Source: Paracoccus lichenicola (GTDB lineage: Bacteria > Pseudomonadota > Alphaproteobacteria > Rhodobacterales > Rhodobacteraceae). Taken from it: a DNA stretch of 64,000 bases. The stretch covers positions 248,001 to 312,000 of the forward strand of contig NZ_WMBT01000002.1 of NCBI RefSeq assembly GCF_009708075.1. Reading direction: 5' to 3'. Below the pieces are notes generated by a model. The model was not told the DNA's origin. It made no database searches and saw only the letters and a list, made by a program, of their open reading frames with translations. The position numbers were made by a program, and so were the translations under genes. This document shows positions 8,189-16,814 of the stretch, in pieces; the first letter of the stretch is position 1, and every line of letters starts with the position of its first letter.

Positions 8189-9012
8189 CCTGGCTGACCG
8201 CCCCCTTCGCCTTTCCCTTCATGGTCGAGGCCATGCTGATCACCGCCATCGTCAGCATCCCCGCAGCCCTGCTCAGCTGCTTTCTGGTGCTGAGGGGATG
8301 GGCGCTGATGGGCGACGGCATCAGCCATGCGGTGCTGCCGGGGATCGTGCTGGCCTATCTGGCCGGGATCCCGCTGCTGATCGGCGCCTTCGTCGCGGGC
8401 ATGATCTGTGCCCTGTCGGCGGGCTGGCTGGACGCCAACAGCCGCGTCAAGCCGGACACGACGCTGGGGGTGGTCATGTCGGGCATGTTCGGCCTGGGGA
8501 TCGTGATCTATACGCAGTTCCCGACCGACGTGCATCTGGACCACATCCTGTTCGGCAACATCTTGGGCATCGGGCGCGACGACTTCATCTCGGCCGGGTC
8601 GATCTCGGCCGTGGTCAGCTCGGTGCTGATCCTGAAGTGGCGGGACTTCGCGCTTTTGGTCTTCGACCCGGTGCAGGCGCGGGTGGCGGGCCTGGCCATC
8701 GGCTGGCTGCACTACGGGATGCTGGCGATGATCTCGGCCGTTGTCGTCGCCATGCTGTCGGCGGTGGGGATCATCCTGTCGGTGGCGCTGCTGATCGCGC
8801 CGGGGGCCATCGCCTTCCTGCTGACCCGGCGGTTGCAGGCGATGCTGGTCCTGTCGGTCGTGATCGCGGTCGCCTCCAGCCTGGCGGGCATCTGGATCAG
8901 CTTCTGGCTGGACAGCGCCCCCGCGCCGACCATTGTTGTGGTGATGACCGCGCTGTTCGCGCTGGTGTTCTTCTGGCGGCAACTGACCCACCGCCGCACC
9001 GCTGCCACGTAA
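8185..9012 (+). CDS. sitD: Mn/Fe ABC transporter permease SitD
   Basis: Second ABC-3 family permease of the importer, 275 residues, about eight transmembrane helices. LRGWALMGDGISHAVLPG mirrors the equivalent block of SitC, showing the paralogous pair. The longer frame open from 7312 is a shadow; ATG 8185 is selected by its overlap with the sitC stop. Together with SitA and SitB it would import Mn2+ or Fe2+ under control of the divergent Fur-family protein. Confidence 0.9.
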   Translation: MTWLTAPFAFPFMVEAMLITAIVSIPAALLSCFLVLRGWALMGDGISHAVLPGIVLAYLAGIPLLIGAFVAGMICALSAGWLDANSRVKPDTTLGVVMSGMFGLGIVIYTQFPTDVHLDHILFGNILGIGRDDFISAGSISAVVSSVLILKWRDFALLVFDPVQARVAGLAIGWLHYGMLAMISAVVVAMLSAVGIILSVALLIAPGAIAFLLTRRLQAMLVLSVVIAVASSLAGIWISFWLDSAPAPTIVVVMTALFALVFFWRQLTHRRTAAT

Positions 9013-9022
9013 GGAGGATGCG

Positions 9023-10336
9023 ATGCTGCCCGACCGTTCCACCTTCCCGCCGGACTTTACCTTCGGCGTCGCCACCTCGGCTTATCAGATCGAGGGATCG
9101 AGGCACGGCGGCGCGGGCCTGTCGCATTGGGATACCTTCGCGGCCACGCCGGGGAACATCGCGGATGGCAGCAACGGCAGCTTCGCCTGCGACCATTACC
9201 ACCGCTGGCCCGAGGATCTGGACCTGATCCGCGACGGGGGCTTTACGGCCTATCGCTTCTCGGCATCCTGGGCGCGGGTGATGCCGGACGGGGTGACGGT
9301 CAATCCGCAGGGTCTGGATTTCTATGACCGGCTGGTGGACGGGATGGTCGAACGCGGGCTGGCGCCGCACCTGACCTGCTATCACTGGGACCTGCCCGCC
9401 GCGCTGTCAGACCTCGGCGGCTGGCAGAACCGCGACATCGCCGCCCGCTTCGCCGATTACTGCGCGGCGATCCACGGCCGGCTGGGCGACCGCCTGGCCA
9501 GCACCGCCACGCTGAACGAACCCTGGTGCATTGCCTGGCTGTCGCATTTCCTGGGCCAGCACGCGCCGGGCCTGCGCGACATCCGCGCCGCCGCCCGCGC
9601 CATGCACCATGTCCTGCTGGCCCATGGCACGGCCATGCAGGCCTTGCGGGCGGATGGGGCGTCAAACCTTGGCATCGTGCTGAACTTCGAGACCGCGCAG
9701 CCCGCCGACGACAGCCCCGGCGCAGCCCGGGCGGCCCAGGTGCAGGACGCCATCTACAACCACTGGTTCATCCGCGCGCTCATGGGCCAGGGCTATCCGC
9801 AAGCCGCGCTCGACGGGCTGGAGCCGCATCTGCCGCAAGGCTGGCAGGCCGACATGGCCCTGATCGCGCAGCCTATCGACTGGCTGGGCGTCAACTACTA
9901 CACCCGCCGCCTTTACGCGGGCGGCGCCGGCCTCTGGCCGCAGGGAGAGGCGGTGGACGGTCCCCTGCCCAAGACGCAGATGGGGTGGGAAATCCGTCCC
10001 GAAGGCCTGACCGAGTTCCTGACCCGCCTCGCCCGCGACCACGTGGGCGACCTGCCGATGGTGGTCACCGAAAACGGCATGTCCGAGGCCGCAGGCCCTG
10101 ATGTCACCGACGATCCCCGCCGCGTGGCCTTCATCGGCGACCACCTGCGCGCCGCGCGGGCCGCGATGGATGGGGGCGTGAACCTGCGCGGCTTCTTCTA
10201 TTGGTCGCTTCTGGACAATTTCGAATGGGGTTGGGGCTATGGCCCGCGCTTCGGGCTGGTCCATGTCGATTACGAAACGATGGCGCGGACCCCCAAGGCC
10301 AGTTGGCACGCCTTCCGCGCCATGCTGCGGGGATAG
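9023..10336 (+). CDS. GH1 family beta-glucosidase
   Basis: Glycoside hydrolase family 1 retaining beta-glucosidase, 437 residues, which is the normal family length. N-terminal signature FTFGVATSAYQIEGS, acid/base Glu166 in TATLNEPW and nucleophile Glu350 in VVTENGM are intact; the NYYTRR and WSLLDNFEWGWGY blocks also match. No signal peptide, so cytoplasmic, acting on imported beta-glucosides or cellobiose. A strong AAGGAGG Shine-Dalgarno at 9012-9018 fixes the start. It stands 10 bases after sitD, possibly by chance read-through; no sugar transporter or regulator is adjacent. Confidence 0.93.
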   Translation: MLPDRSTFPPDFTFGVATSAYQIEGSRHGGAGLSHWDTFAATPGNIADGSNGSFACDHYHRWPEDLDLIRDGGFTAYRFSASWARVMPDGVTVNPQGLDFYDRLVDGMVERGLAPHLTCYHWDLPAALSDLGGWQNRDIAARFADYCAAIHGRLGDRLASTATLNEPWCIAWLSHFLGQHAPGLRDIRAAARAMHHVLLAHGTAMQALRADGASNLGIVLNFETAQPADDSPGAARAAQVQDAIYNHWFIRALMGQGYPQAALDGLEPHLPQGWQADMALIAQPIDWLGVNYYTRRLYAGGAGLWPQGEAVDGPLPKTQMGWEIRPEGLTEFLTRLARDHVGDLPMVVTENGMSEAAGPDVTDDPRRVAFIGDHLRAARAAMDGGVNLRGFFYWSLLDNFEWGWGYGPRFGLVHVDYETMARTPKASWHAFRAMLRG

Positions 10337-10403
10337 CGCCTTGGTTGCGCCCACCCCGTCCAGCCGCTATCTGGAAGCCTCAAGCAGATGCCAAGGGGCC
10401 ACC

Positions 10404-10568
10404 ATGATCGTCATCGCCGCAGCCATCATCGGCGCTGCCCTCGGCTGGCGCCGGGCCGGGCAACTGGGGGGCACCCGGCGCGACCGCGCGCAATATGCGG
10501 CATCCTTCGCCGTGGCCTTTGCCGTGCTGGGCCTGTTCGCCACCGTCATCCTGGATCGGCTGATCTGA
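10404..10568 (+). CDS. Small two-helix membrane protein, unknown function
   Basis: 54-residue protein with two hydrophobic helices (about 2-15 and 31-51) separated by a basic loop GWRRAGQLGGTRRDR. ATG 10404 is the most plausible start. The stop TGA shares a base with the ATG of the VWA gene (TGATG), a coupling pattern that supports its being a real gene. Function unknown; the positive loop suggests an inner-membrane hairpin. Confidence 0.65.
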   Translation: MIVIAAAIIGAALGWRRAGQLGGTRRDRAQYAASFAVAFAVLGLFATVILDRLI

Positions 10569-11749
10569 TGTTCGTCCCGTTCCTCGACAGCCTGCGCCGG
10601 CAAGGGGTTCCGGTCTCGCTGCGGGAATGGCTGGACCTGATGGCGGGGATGCAGGCGGGGGTGGCGGACTGGACCGTGGACGGCTTCTATCACCTGGCGC
10701 GCCTGGTGCTGGTCAAGGACGAACGCCACATCGACCGCTTCGACCGTGCCTTCGCCGAGGCGTTCTCGGGTCTGGAAACGATCCCCGTCGAGGCGCTCGT
10801 GACCGAACAGGCGATCCCGCGCGAGTGGCTGGAAAAGCTGGCCGAGAAGCTGCTGACGGACGCCGAAAAGGCGCAAATCCAGGGCAGCGGCAGTTTCGAG
10901 GATCTGATGCGCAAGCTGCGCGAACGCCTGGCCGAACAGCAGGGCCGCCACCAGGGCGGGTCCAAGTGGATCGGCACGGGCGGCACCTCGCCCTTTGGCG
11001 CATACGGTTACAACCCCGAAGGGGTGCGCATCGGCCAGGACGCATCCCGCCACCGCCGCGCGGTCAAGGTCTGGGACAAGCGCGAATTCCGCGACTTCGA
11101 CGACGGCGTGGAACTGGGCACCCGCAACATCAAGGTCGCGCTCAAGCGCCTGCGCCACTGGGCGCGTCACGGCGCGGCGGACGAACTGGACCTGCCCGCC
11201 ACCATCCGCGCCACAGCCGACCACGGCTATATCGACGTGCAGACCCGGCCCGAACGGCGCAACGCGGTCAAGGTGCTGCTGTTCCTGGACGTGGGCGGGT
11301 CGATGGACGACCACATCCGCGTCGTGGACGAGCTTTTCAGCGCCGCCCGGGCCGAGTTCAAGCACATGGCGCATTTCTATTTCCACAACTGCCTTTACGA
11401 AGGCGTGTGGACGGACAACCGCCGCCGCTGGACCGAACAGACGCCCACCTGGGACGTGCTGCACCGGTATGGGCGCGACTATAAATGCATCTTCGTGGGC
11501 GATGCGTCGATGTCGCCCTATGAAATCGCCGTGCCCGGCGGGGCCAATGAACACTGGAACCCCGAGGCGGGCGAGGTCTGGCTGAAGCGTGCGGCCGAGA
11601 CCTGGCCCGATCACGTCTGGCTGAACCCGGTCCCGCAGGCGCATTGGGGCCATACCCAGTCCATCGCCATGATCGGCCAGATCTTCGAGAACCGCATGAT
11701 GCCCCTGACGCTGGACGGGTTGACGCAGGCCATGCGGATCCTCGGCTGA
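10568..11749 (+). CDS. CoxE-like VWA domain-containing protein
   Basis: 393-residue cytoplasmic protein with an N-terminal helical region and a C-terminal von Willebrand A domain starting near residue 233. The MIDAS-like motif is DVGGSM (D241-S245), with Gly at the position of the first Ser of DxSxS. The middle holds a conserved glycine-rich GTGGTSPFGAYGYNP segment. Proteins of this kind usually pair with a MoxR/CoxD-type AAA ATPase, but none is adjacent here. Role probably in assembly or maturation of a protein complex; client unknown. Start fixed by TGATG coupling with the small membrane protein. Confidence 0.85.
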   Translation: MFVPFLDSLRRQGVPVSLREWLDLMAGMQAGVADWTVDGFYHLARLVLVKDERHIDRFDRAFAEAFSGLETIPVEALVTEQAIPREWLEKLAEKLLTDAEKAQIQGSGSFEDLMRKLRERLAEQQGRHQGGSKWIGTGGTSPFGAYGYNPEGVRIGQDASRHRRAVKVWDKREFRDFDDGVELGTRNIKVALKRLRHWARHGAADELDLPATIRATADHGYIDVQTRPERRNAVKVLLFLDVGGSMDDHIRVVDELFSAARAEFKHMAHFYFHNCLYEGVWTDNRRRWTEQTPTWDVLHRYGRDYKCIFVGDASMSPYEIAVPGGANEHWNPEAGEVWLKRAAETWPDHVWLNPVPQAHWGHTQSIAMIGQIFENRMMPLTLDGLTQAMRILG

Positions 11750-11788
11750 CCTCTGGCGAAGGCGCCGGGGCGGGACCATATTGGGGCC

Positions 11789-12472
11789 ATGAAATACCTG
11801 CCGATCATCCTGCTGGTCCTGTATCTGGCCGCCGTCTGGTTCTTTTCCCTGTGGCGGCTGCGGCAGGAACTGGACCAGAAATCGACGCCGCTCAACCATC
11901 CGCGGCTGACGCCCATGCTGGAACGGCTGGGCCAGGCCATGGACCTGCCCCCGGTCCGCGCCCATGTCTATGAGGTCGATCCCGTCAACGGCCTCGCCGC
12001 CCCCGACGGGCGCATCTTCCTGACGCGCGGCTTCATCCGGAAACTCGACGCGAACGAGGTCACGCCCGAGGAACTGGCCAGCGTCATCGCGCACGAGTTG
12101 GGCCATGTGGCGCACGGGCACGCGCGGCGGCGGATGATCGACTTTGCGGGCCAGAACGCCATCCGCATGGCGCTGGCGGGCGTCCTGGGCCGCATCATCC
12201 CGGGCCTTGGCATCTGGATCGCGGGGATGATCGCGACGGCGGTCGCCGCCCGCCTGTCGCGCGACGACGAATTCGAGGCCGACCGCTTCGCCAGCGCGCT
12301 GCTGATCCGCGCGGGGCTTGGCACCGCGCCGCAAATCTCGCTGTTCCGGAAGCTCGACCGGCTGACCGGCGGACGCGCGGGCCAGGCCCCCGCCTGGCTG
12401 CTGTCCCATCCCCCCGTGGCCCGCCGCATCGCCGCCATCCAGTCGCAGGAAGCCCGCTGGCGCCAGGGCTGA
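11789..12472 (+). CDS. M48 family zinc metalloprotease
   Basis: 227-residue membrane-anchored peptidase of the HtpX/Oma1 clan. An N-terminal transmembrane helix (about 4-22) is followed by the zinc site HELGHVAHGH (H102, E103, H106) and a downstream DEFEADRFA block giving the third ligand Glu. A hydrophobic segment at about 135-152 may be a second membrane segment. Likely role is quality control of membrane or periplasm-facing proteins. It is 39 bases after the VWA gene on the same strand. Confidence 0.88.
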   Translation: MKYLPIILLVLYLAAVWFFSLWRLRQELDQKSTPLNHPRLTPMLERLGQAMDLPPVRAHVYEVDPVNGLAAPDGRIFLTRGFIRKLDANEVTPEELASVIAHELGHVAHGHARRRMIDFAGQNAIRMALAGVLGRIIPGLGIWIAGMIATAVAARLSRDDEFEADRFASALLIRAGLGTAPQISLFRKLDRLTGGRAGQAPAWLLSHPPVARRIAAIQSQEARWRQG

Positions 12473-12530
12473 ATCGCCTTGCGACACGCCCGGGTTGTCC
12501 TATGCTGCGCCCGCACCACGGGACACCACC

Positions 12531-13721
12531 ATGACGCGACCCTTCCGCCGCCGGGTTCTGTACCTTCCCGGCTTCGATCCCATGCCCCCGCGCCGATACC
12601 GCGAGATGTATCGCCGCGAATCGCGGATGCAGGCGCGGATCAGCGGCTATGACCTGGCCATGGAACGGCCTGCCCAGGGGACCGCGTTCGGCTGGCAGAC
12701 GCGCGCGCGCTTTCCCGAGGGAGAGGCCGAGGCGCGGGTCGAGGTGCTGGTCTGGTCCGACCTCGTGCAGGCCTCGATGCGCACCGGGATCATGGCGACC
12801 TATGCGCAGATGCTGCGGACGGCCTGGATCTATGTACGCTCGGGCGCGCTGCGGCGGATGATGCGGCTGCGGCGGGGTCCGGTGCTGGCTGCGCTGTATC
12901 CGGTCGCGGTGCTGCTGGGGCAACTGCTTGGCGCGGTCCTGGCCGCGGTGCTGGCGGGATGGGCGGTCATGGCCCTGACCGGCCTGCCCTGGCTTGCGGT
13001 CCCCCTGGCGCTGGTCGCCGCATGGGGCGCGCTGGTCGCGGCCAAGTCCCAGGACCACCGGCTGTTCGCGCATTACCTGATCCACGACTATGCCTTCACG
13101 GCCAGCCTGCACGGCGCCTATCCGCCGGTCCTGGAAGACCGGCTGGCCCGGTTCACGGACCGCCTGTCGGACGCGCTGGCCGAGGATATCGACGAGGTTC
13201 TGGTCGTCGGCCACTCCTCGGGTGCCTATCTGGCGGTGTCGCTGGTGGCCGACGTTCTGCGCCGGGGGGCTGGCGGGACCGGTCCCGCGCTGGCGCTGCT
13301 GACCCTGGGCCATGTGGTGCCGATGGCGGCCTTCCTGCCGGGCGCCCATCGCCTGCGCGCCGACCTGGGCCTTCTGTCCGAACGGCCGGATCTGTTCTGG
13401 CTGGATGTCACCGCGCCCGGGGACGCCTGCAGCTTCGCGCTCTGCGATCCGGTGGCCGTGACGGGCATGGCCGGGCCGGGGCAACGCTGGCCGCTGGTGA
13501 TCTCGGCCGCGTTTACCCAAACCCTGTCGCCCCGCCAGCAGCGCGACATGCGCCACCGCTGGATCCGGCGGCACATGCAGTATCTGTGCGCCTTCGAGCG
13601 GCCGGGCGATTACGATTACTTCGCCATCACCGCCGGGCCGCGCCGCCTTGCCGACCGCTTCGCGGACAGGCAGCACTCGCCCGGCCGCATCACGACCCCT
13701 GTCGCAGGACGGATGCGATGA
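12531..13721 (+). CDS. Membrane-inserted alpha/beta hydrolase-fold protein, unknown substrate
   Basis: 396-residue protein. The N-terminus reads VLYLPGFDPMPP, an alpha/beta-hydrolase-like first strand and oxyanion loop, and the nucleophile elbow is GHSSG (S229). Between them lies a strongly hydrophobic stretch (about 117-170, two to three helices), so the fold is interrupted by a membrane insertion. A basic arginine-rich patch precedes it. ATG 12531 is chosen over the in-frame start at 12495. The stop overlaps the P450 start by ATGA, so hydrolase and P450 are translationally coupled and probably act on the same, perhaps lipid, substrate. That link is inference. Confidence 0.7.
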   Translation: MTRPFRRRVLYLPGFDPMPPRRYREMYRRESRMQARISGYDLAMERPAQGTAFGWQTRARFPEGEAEARVEVLVWSDLVQASMRTGIMATYAQMLRTAWIYVRSGALRRMMRLRRGPVLAALYPVAVLLGQLLGAVLAAVLAGWAVMALTGLPWLAVPLALVAAWGALVAAKSQDHRLFAHYLIHDYAFTASLHGAYPPVLEDRLARFTDRLSDALAEDIDEVLVVGHSSGAYLAVSLVADVLRRGAGGTGPALALLTLGHVVPMAAFLPGAHRLRADLGLLSERPDLFWLDVTAPGDACSFALCDPVAVTGMAGPGQRWPLVISAAFTQTLSPRQQRDMRHRWIRRHMQYLCAFERPGDYDYFAITAGPRRLADRFADRQHSPGRITTPVAGRMR

Positions 13722-15073
13722 TCCCCCCCCGCCCCCCGACAAGCGAAGGCCAGGGCAGCGTCCTGCGCTTTGCCCGCGCCTTCCGCCGCGACCTGCTGTC
13801 GGCCCTGCCCGAACGGCTGTACGGCGCCTGGATGGCGGAATTCCGCAGCCCCCTGATCCACAGCTTCGTCTGCAACGACCCGGCCCTGGTGCGCCTGATC
13901 CTGAAGGACCGCCCCGGTGATTTCCCCAAGTCGGACCGGCTGCGCGCCGGACTGGCGCCCCTGCTGGGCGAATCGGTCTTCGTCACCAACGGCGCGCAAT
14001 GGGCCGCGCAGCGCCGCATCATCGACCCCGCCTTTGAAGGCGGGCGCCTGCACGACAGCCTGCCCGCGATCTTCGCCGCAACGGATGCCACCGTCGCCCG
14101 CCTGCGCCCCGGCGAACAGGATATCGAGCCCGAATGCAGCCACGCCGCCGCCGACGTGATCTTTCGCGCGCTGTTCTCGATGCCCATCGAACACGACACC
14201 GCCGCGCGGGTGTTCCGCGCCTTCCGCGCCCACCAGGACGCGCAGCCGGTGGTCAACCTGGCGGCTCTGCTGCCCTGGCCGCGCTGGCTGCCGCACCCTC
14301 ATTCGCGCCGCACGCGCCGCACGGCAGCCGAGATCCGGGGCCTCATCGCCACCCTTGTCGCCAACCGGATGCAGGCGATCCGCGAGGGCACCGCCCCCGA
14401 CGACCTGGCCACGCGGATCATGACGACGCCGGACCCGCAGACAGGCCGCCGCTTTTCCGCGCCCGAGATGGTGGACCAAGTCGCGATCTTCTTCCTGGCG
14501 GGCCACGAGACCAGCGCCTCGGCCCTGGCCTGGGCGCTGTGGCTGTTGGCGGCCTATCCCGAATGGCAGGACGCCATTGCGGCCGAGGCCGCCGCCCTGA
14601 CCCCCGACATGGCCGCAATCAACGCCCTGCGCACCACCCGCGCCGTCTTCCGCGAGGCGCTGCGCCTTTATCCCCCCGTCCCGATGATGGTCCGGCAGGC
14701 CACGCGGGCGGAAACGATGCGCGGCCGCCCCGTGCCCGCAGGCGCGCAGCTGGTCCTGTCGCCCTGGCACCTGCACCGCCACCATCGCCTGTGGGACCGG
14801 CCCGACGACTTCGACCCCGGCCGCTGGTCCCGCCCCGAGGGCAAGGCCAGCGCCCGCGACGCCTTTATCCCCTTTTCGGCGGGCCAGCGCGTCTGCCCCG
14901 GGGCGGGCTTCGCCATGATCGAGGGCGTGGTGATGCTGGCCCGCATCGTCGCGGCCTTCCGCCTGGAACCGGGGAGCAAGCCCCCCGTCCCCGTCGCCCG
15001 CCTGACCGTCCGCGGCCGCGACGGCATCGCCATCCGCCTGACGCCGCGCGAAAACCTCGCGCCCCCCGCTTGA
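13718..15073 (+). CDS. Cytochrome P450
   Basis: 451-residue soluble P450 monooxygenase. All landmarks are present: I-helix AGHETSAS (261-268), K-helix ExxR (E313-R316 in REALRLYP), and heme-binding FSAGQRVCPG with cysteine ligand C393. No membrane anchor or fused reductase; electrons must come from separate ferredoxin partners not in this window. The length and motif spacing resemble the CYP families acting on fatty acids or sterol-like lipids, but substrate is unknown. ATG 13718 overlaps the hydrolase stop. Confidence 0.92.
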   Translation: MIPPRPPTSEGQGSVLRFARAFRRDLLSALPERLYGAWMAEFRSPLIHSFVCNDPALVRLILKDRPGDFPKSDRLRAGLAPLLGESVFVTNGAQWAAQRRIIDPAFEGGRLHDSLPAIFAATDATVARLRPGEQDIEPECSHAAADVIFRALFSMPIEHDTAARVFRAFRAHQDAQPVVNLAALLPWPRWLPHPHSRRTRRTAAEIRGLIATLVANRMQAIREGTAPDDLATRIMTTPDPQTGRRFSAPEMVDQVAIFFLAGHETSASALAWALWLLAAYPEWQDAIAAEAAALTPDMAAINALRTTRAVFREALRLYPPVPMMVRQATRAETMRGRPVPAGAQLVLSPWHLHRHHRLWDRPDDFDPGRWSRPEGKASARDAFIPFSAGQRVCPGAGFAMIEGVVMLARIVAAFRLEPGSKPPVPVARLTVRGRDGIAIRLTPRENLAPPA

Positions 15074-15107
15074 CATTCCCTCGCCACGGGACAAAAAGGG
15101 CGCCAGT

Positions 15108-15183
15108 GGGGCCGTAGCTCAGTTGGTAGAGCGCGTCGTTCGCAATGACGAGGCCAGGGGTTCGATTCCCCTCGGCTCCACCA
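15108..15183 (+). tRNA. tRNA-Ala (anticodon CGC)
   Basis: A full 76-base cloverleaf with encoded CCA. Acceptor GGGGCCG pairs with CGGCTCC and contains the G3:U70 wobble pair that specifies alanine. The D arm is GCTCAGTTGGTAGAGC, the anticodon loop TTCGCAA gives anticodon CGC (reads GCG), and the T arm is AGGGGTTCGATTCCCCT. It lies downstream of the P450 and converges with the NCS1 permease gene. Confidence 0.95.
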
Positions 15184-15191
15184 GTTCTCTC

Positions 15192-16625
15192 CTACACCGC
15201 ATCTCCGCGCCGCAGCGCATAGTAGACGCCGCCGCCCACGGCCACGCCGAAGAACCAGCCATAGGTGCCCCACCAGGCGGGCAGAAGCGTGGTGAAGGTC
15301 GGCAGGATCGACGAAAAGACCATGCCGATGCCAAAGGCGATGAAGGCCTTGGAGTGCCAGCCGTTCTGGAACCGGAACTCGCCGTTTTCCTGATAAAGCG
15401 CGGCCACGTCCAGGCGCGACCTGCGGATCAGGTAGTAATCCACCATGATGATCCCGAAGATCGGACCCATGGTCGAGCCGATGAAGTTCACGAACTGCGC
15501 CGCCCCCGTTTCCCACGGCGCCCAGGGAAACAGCGCCAAGGATATCAGCGCCGCGATATAGCCGCCGCCCTTGAAGGAAATCCGCGACGGGAACGTGTTG
15601 GAAAAGTCGAAGGCGGCGGACACGAAGTTCGCCACCACGTTGATCCCCAGCGTCGCCACGGCGAAGGTCAGGGCGGCCAGGATCGCCAGGAACAGGCTGT
15701 CGAACTTGGCCGAGATCTGTTCGGGGTGAAGCAGCACCTCGCCATAGACGGCATAGGCGGCGGTGGTGGTGACGCCCGCGACCAGGCAGAAGGCCAGCAG
15801 GTTTACCGGCAGGCCCCACAGGTTGCCCTTCAGCAGCGCGCGTTCGTCGGTGGCATAGCGCGAGAAGTCGCAGAAGTTCAGGTAAAGCGCCGCGAAATAG
15901 GTGATCCAGGTCGCGGCGACGGCGGCCAGCGCGGCGAAGCTGCCGGGGGCCGAGGTGACGCCCGCATCGCGCGTGGCGGCGATCAGCACGTCTTGCGGGA
16001 TCTCTGACCCAAAGGAAAAGGTGCCGGATTTCGCGACCAGATAGACCGCCAGGACCAGCATCACGATCCAGACGGCGGGACCGGCCCAGTCCTGGAACTT
16101 GCGGACCGTTTCCATCCCGTTCTGGATGATCAGAAGCTGCGCGCCCCAGACGATCAGGAAGCAGATGAAGGTCAGGGTCGAATGGCCCAGCAGGAAGCTG
16201 GTCTGGTGAAATTCCAGCAGCGCCGGGCTGCGGATCAGCAGGGCGACCAGGGCGCCTGCCGCAGCCGCCGTCTGCGCGCCGTACCAGAAGCAGGCGACCA
16301 CCGCACGGACCAAGGCCGGGACGTTCGCGCCGAAGGTGCCGAAGGACGCGCGGGCCAGCACCGGGAAGGGCACGCCGGTGCGCACGCCCGCGTTGCCGAC
16401 CATGGTCATCAGCACGAAGATCACCAGCGACCCGATGCCGATCGCCAGCACGAAGTTGACGAAGCTGCCGCACAGCAGGAACAGGCTTGCGGCCAGATAA
16501 TAGCCCCAAAGGCTGTGCACGTCCGAGGTCCAGACGTTGAAGATCGAGAAGGCGCCCCACTTGCGGTCCTGCGCAGGCGCAAGATCCTCGTTGTAAAGGG
16601 CGGGAGATGGGTTTTCCAGCTGCAT
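15192..16625 (-). CDS. NCS1 family nucleobase/hydantoin:cation symporter
   Basis: 477-residue permease of the nucleobase:cation symporter-1 family (cytosine, allantoin, uracil or hydantoin uptake), with about 12 hydrophobic helices. N-terminal signature FSIFNVWTSDVHSLWGYY fits helix 1 of the family, and GSTMGPIFGIIMVDYYLIRR near the C-terminus is also diagnostic. AGGAGG five bases before ATG 16625 fixes the start. Substrate not assignable; the window also carries guaD/xdhBC 45 kb away, so a purine or pyrimidine salvage role is plausible. Confidence 0.88.
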   Translation of the reverse strand: MQLENPSPALYNEDLAPAQDRKWGAFSIFNVWTSDVHSLWGYYLAASLFLLCGSFVNFVLAIGIGSLVIFVLMTMVGNAGVRTGVPFPVLARASFGTFGANVPALVRAVVACFWYGAQTAAAAGALVALLIRSPALLEFHQTSFLLGHSTLTFICFLIVWGAQLLIIQNGMETVRKFQDWAGPAVWIVMLVLAVYLVAKSGTFSFGSEIPQDVLIAATRDAGVTSAPGSFAALAAVAATWITYFAALYLNFCDFSRYATDERALLKGNLWGLPVNLLAFCLVAGVTTTAAYAVYGEVLLHPEQISAKFDSLFLAILAALTFAVATLGINVVANFVSAAFDFSNTFPSRISFKGGGYIAALISLALFPWAPWETGAAQFVNFIGSTMGPIFGIIMVDYYLIRRSRLDVAALYQENGEFRFQNGWHSKAFIAFGIGMVFSSILPTFTTLLPAWWGTYGWFFGVAVGGGVYYALRRGDAV

Positions 16626-16778
16626 GATACCCTCCTGCTGGGTTGCCGGGCGGGGGCCATGGCGACAGGCTGCGGTCCCGATGACACCACAGGATCATGC
16701 ATCACGGTTTCGTGGAAAGACGTATCGGCACCGCGCGGCAAAAAAGCCGAAGGGGCGCGGCAAAACGGCATCAAGGGA

Positions 16779-16806
16779 ACAGCCGCCAGAGGGGACCGGC
16801 GGCTGT
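16779..16806 (-). terminator. Hairpin after the DAHP synthase gene
   Basis: Perfect 9-bp inverted repeat ACAGCCGCC (16779-16787) and GGCGGCTGT (16798-16806), 9 bases past the minus-strand stop. On the minus strand it is not followed by a T-run, so it may be an imperfect or processing hairpin. Confidence 0.5.
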
Positions 16807-16814
16807 CCGGGTTT

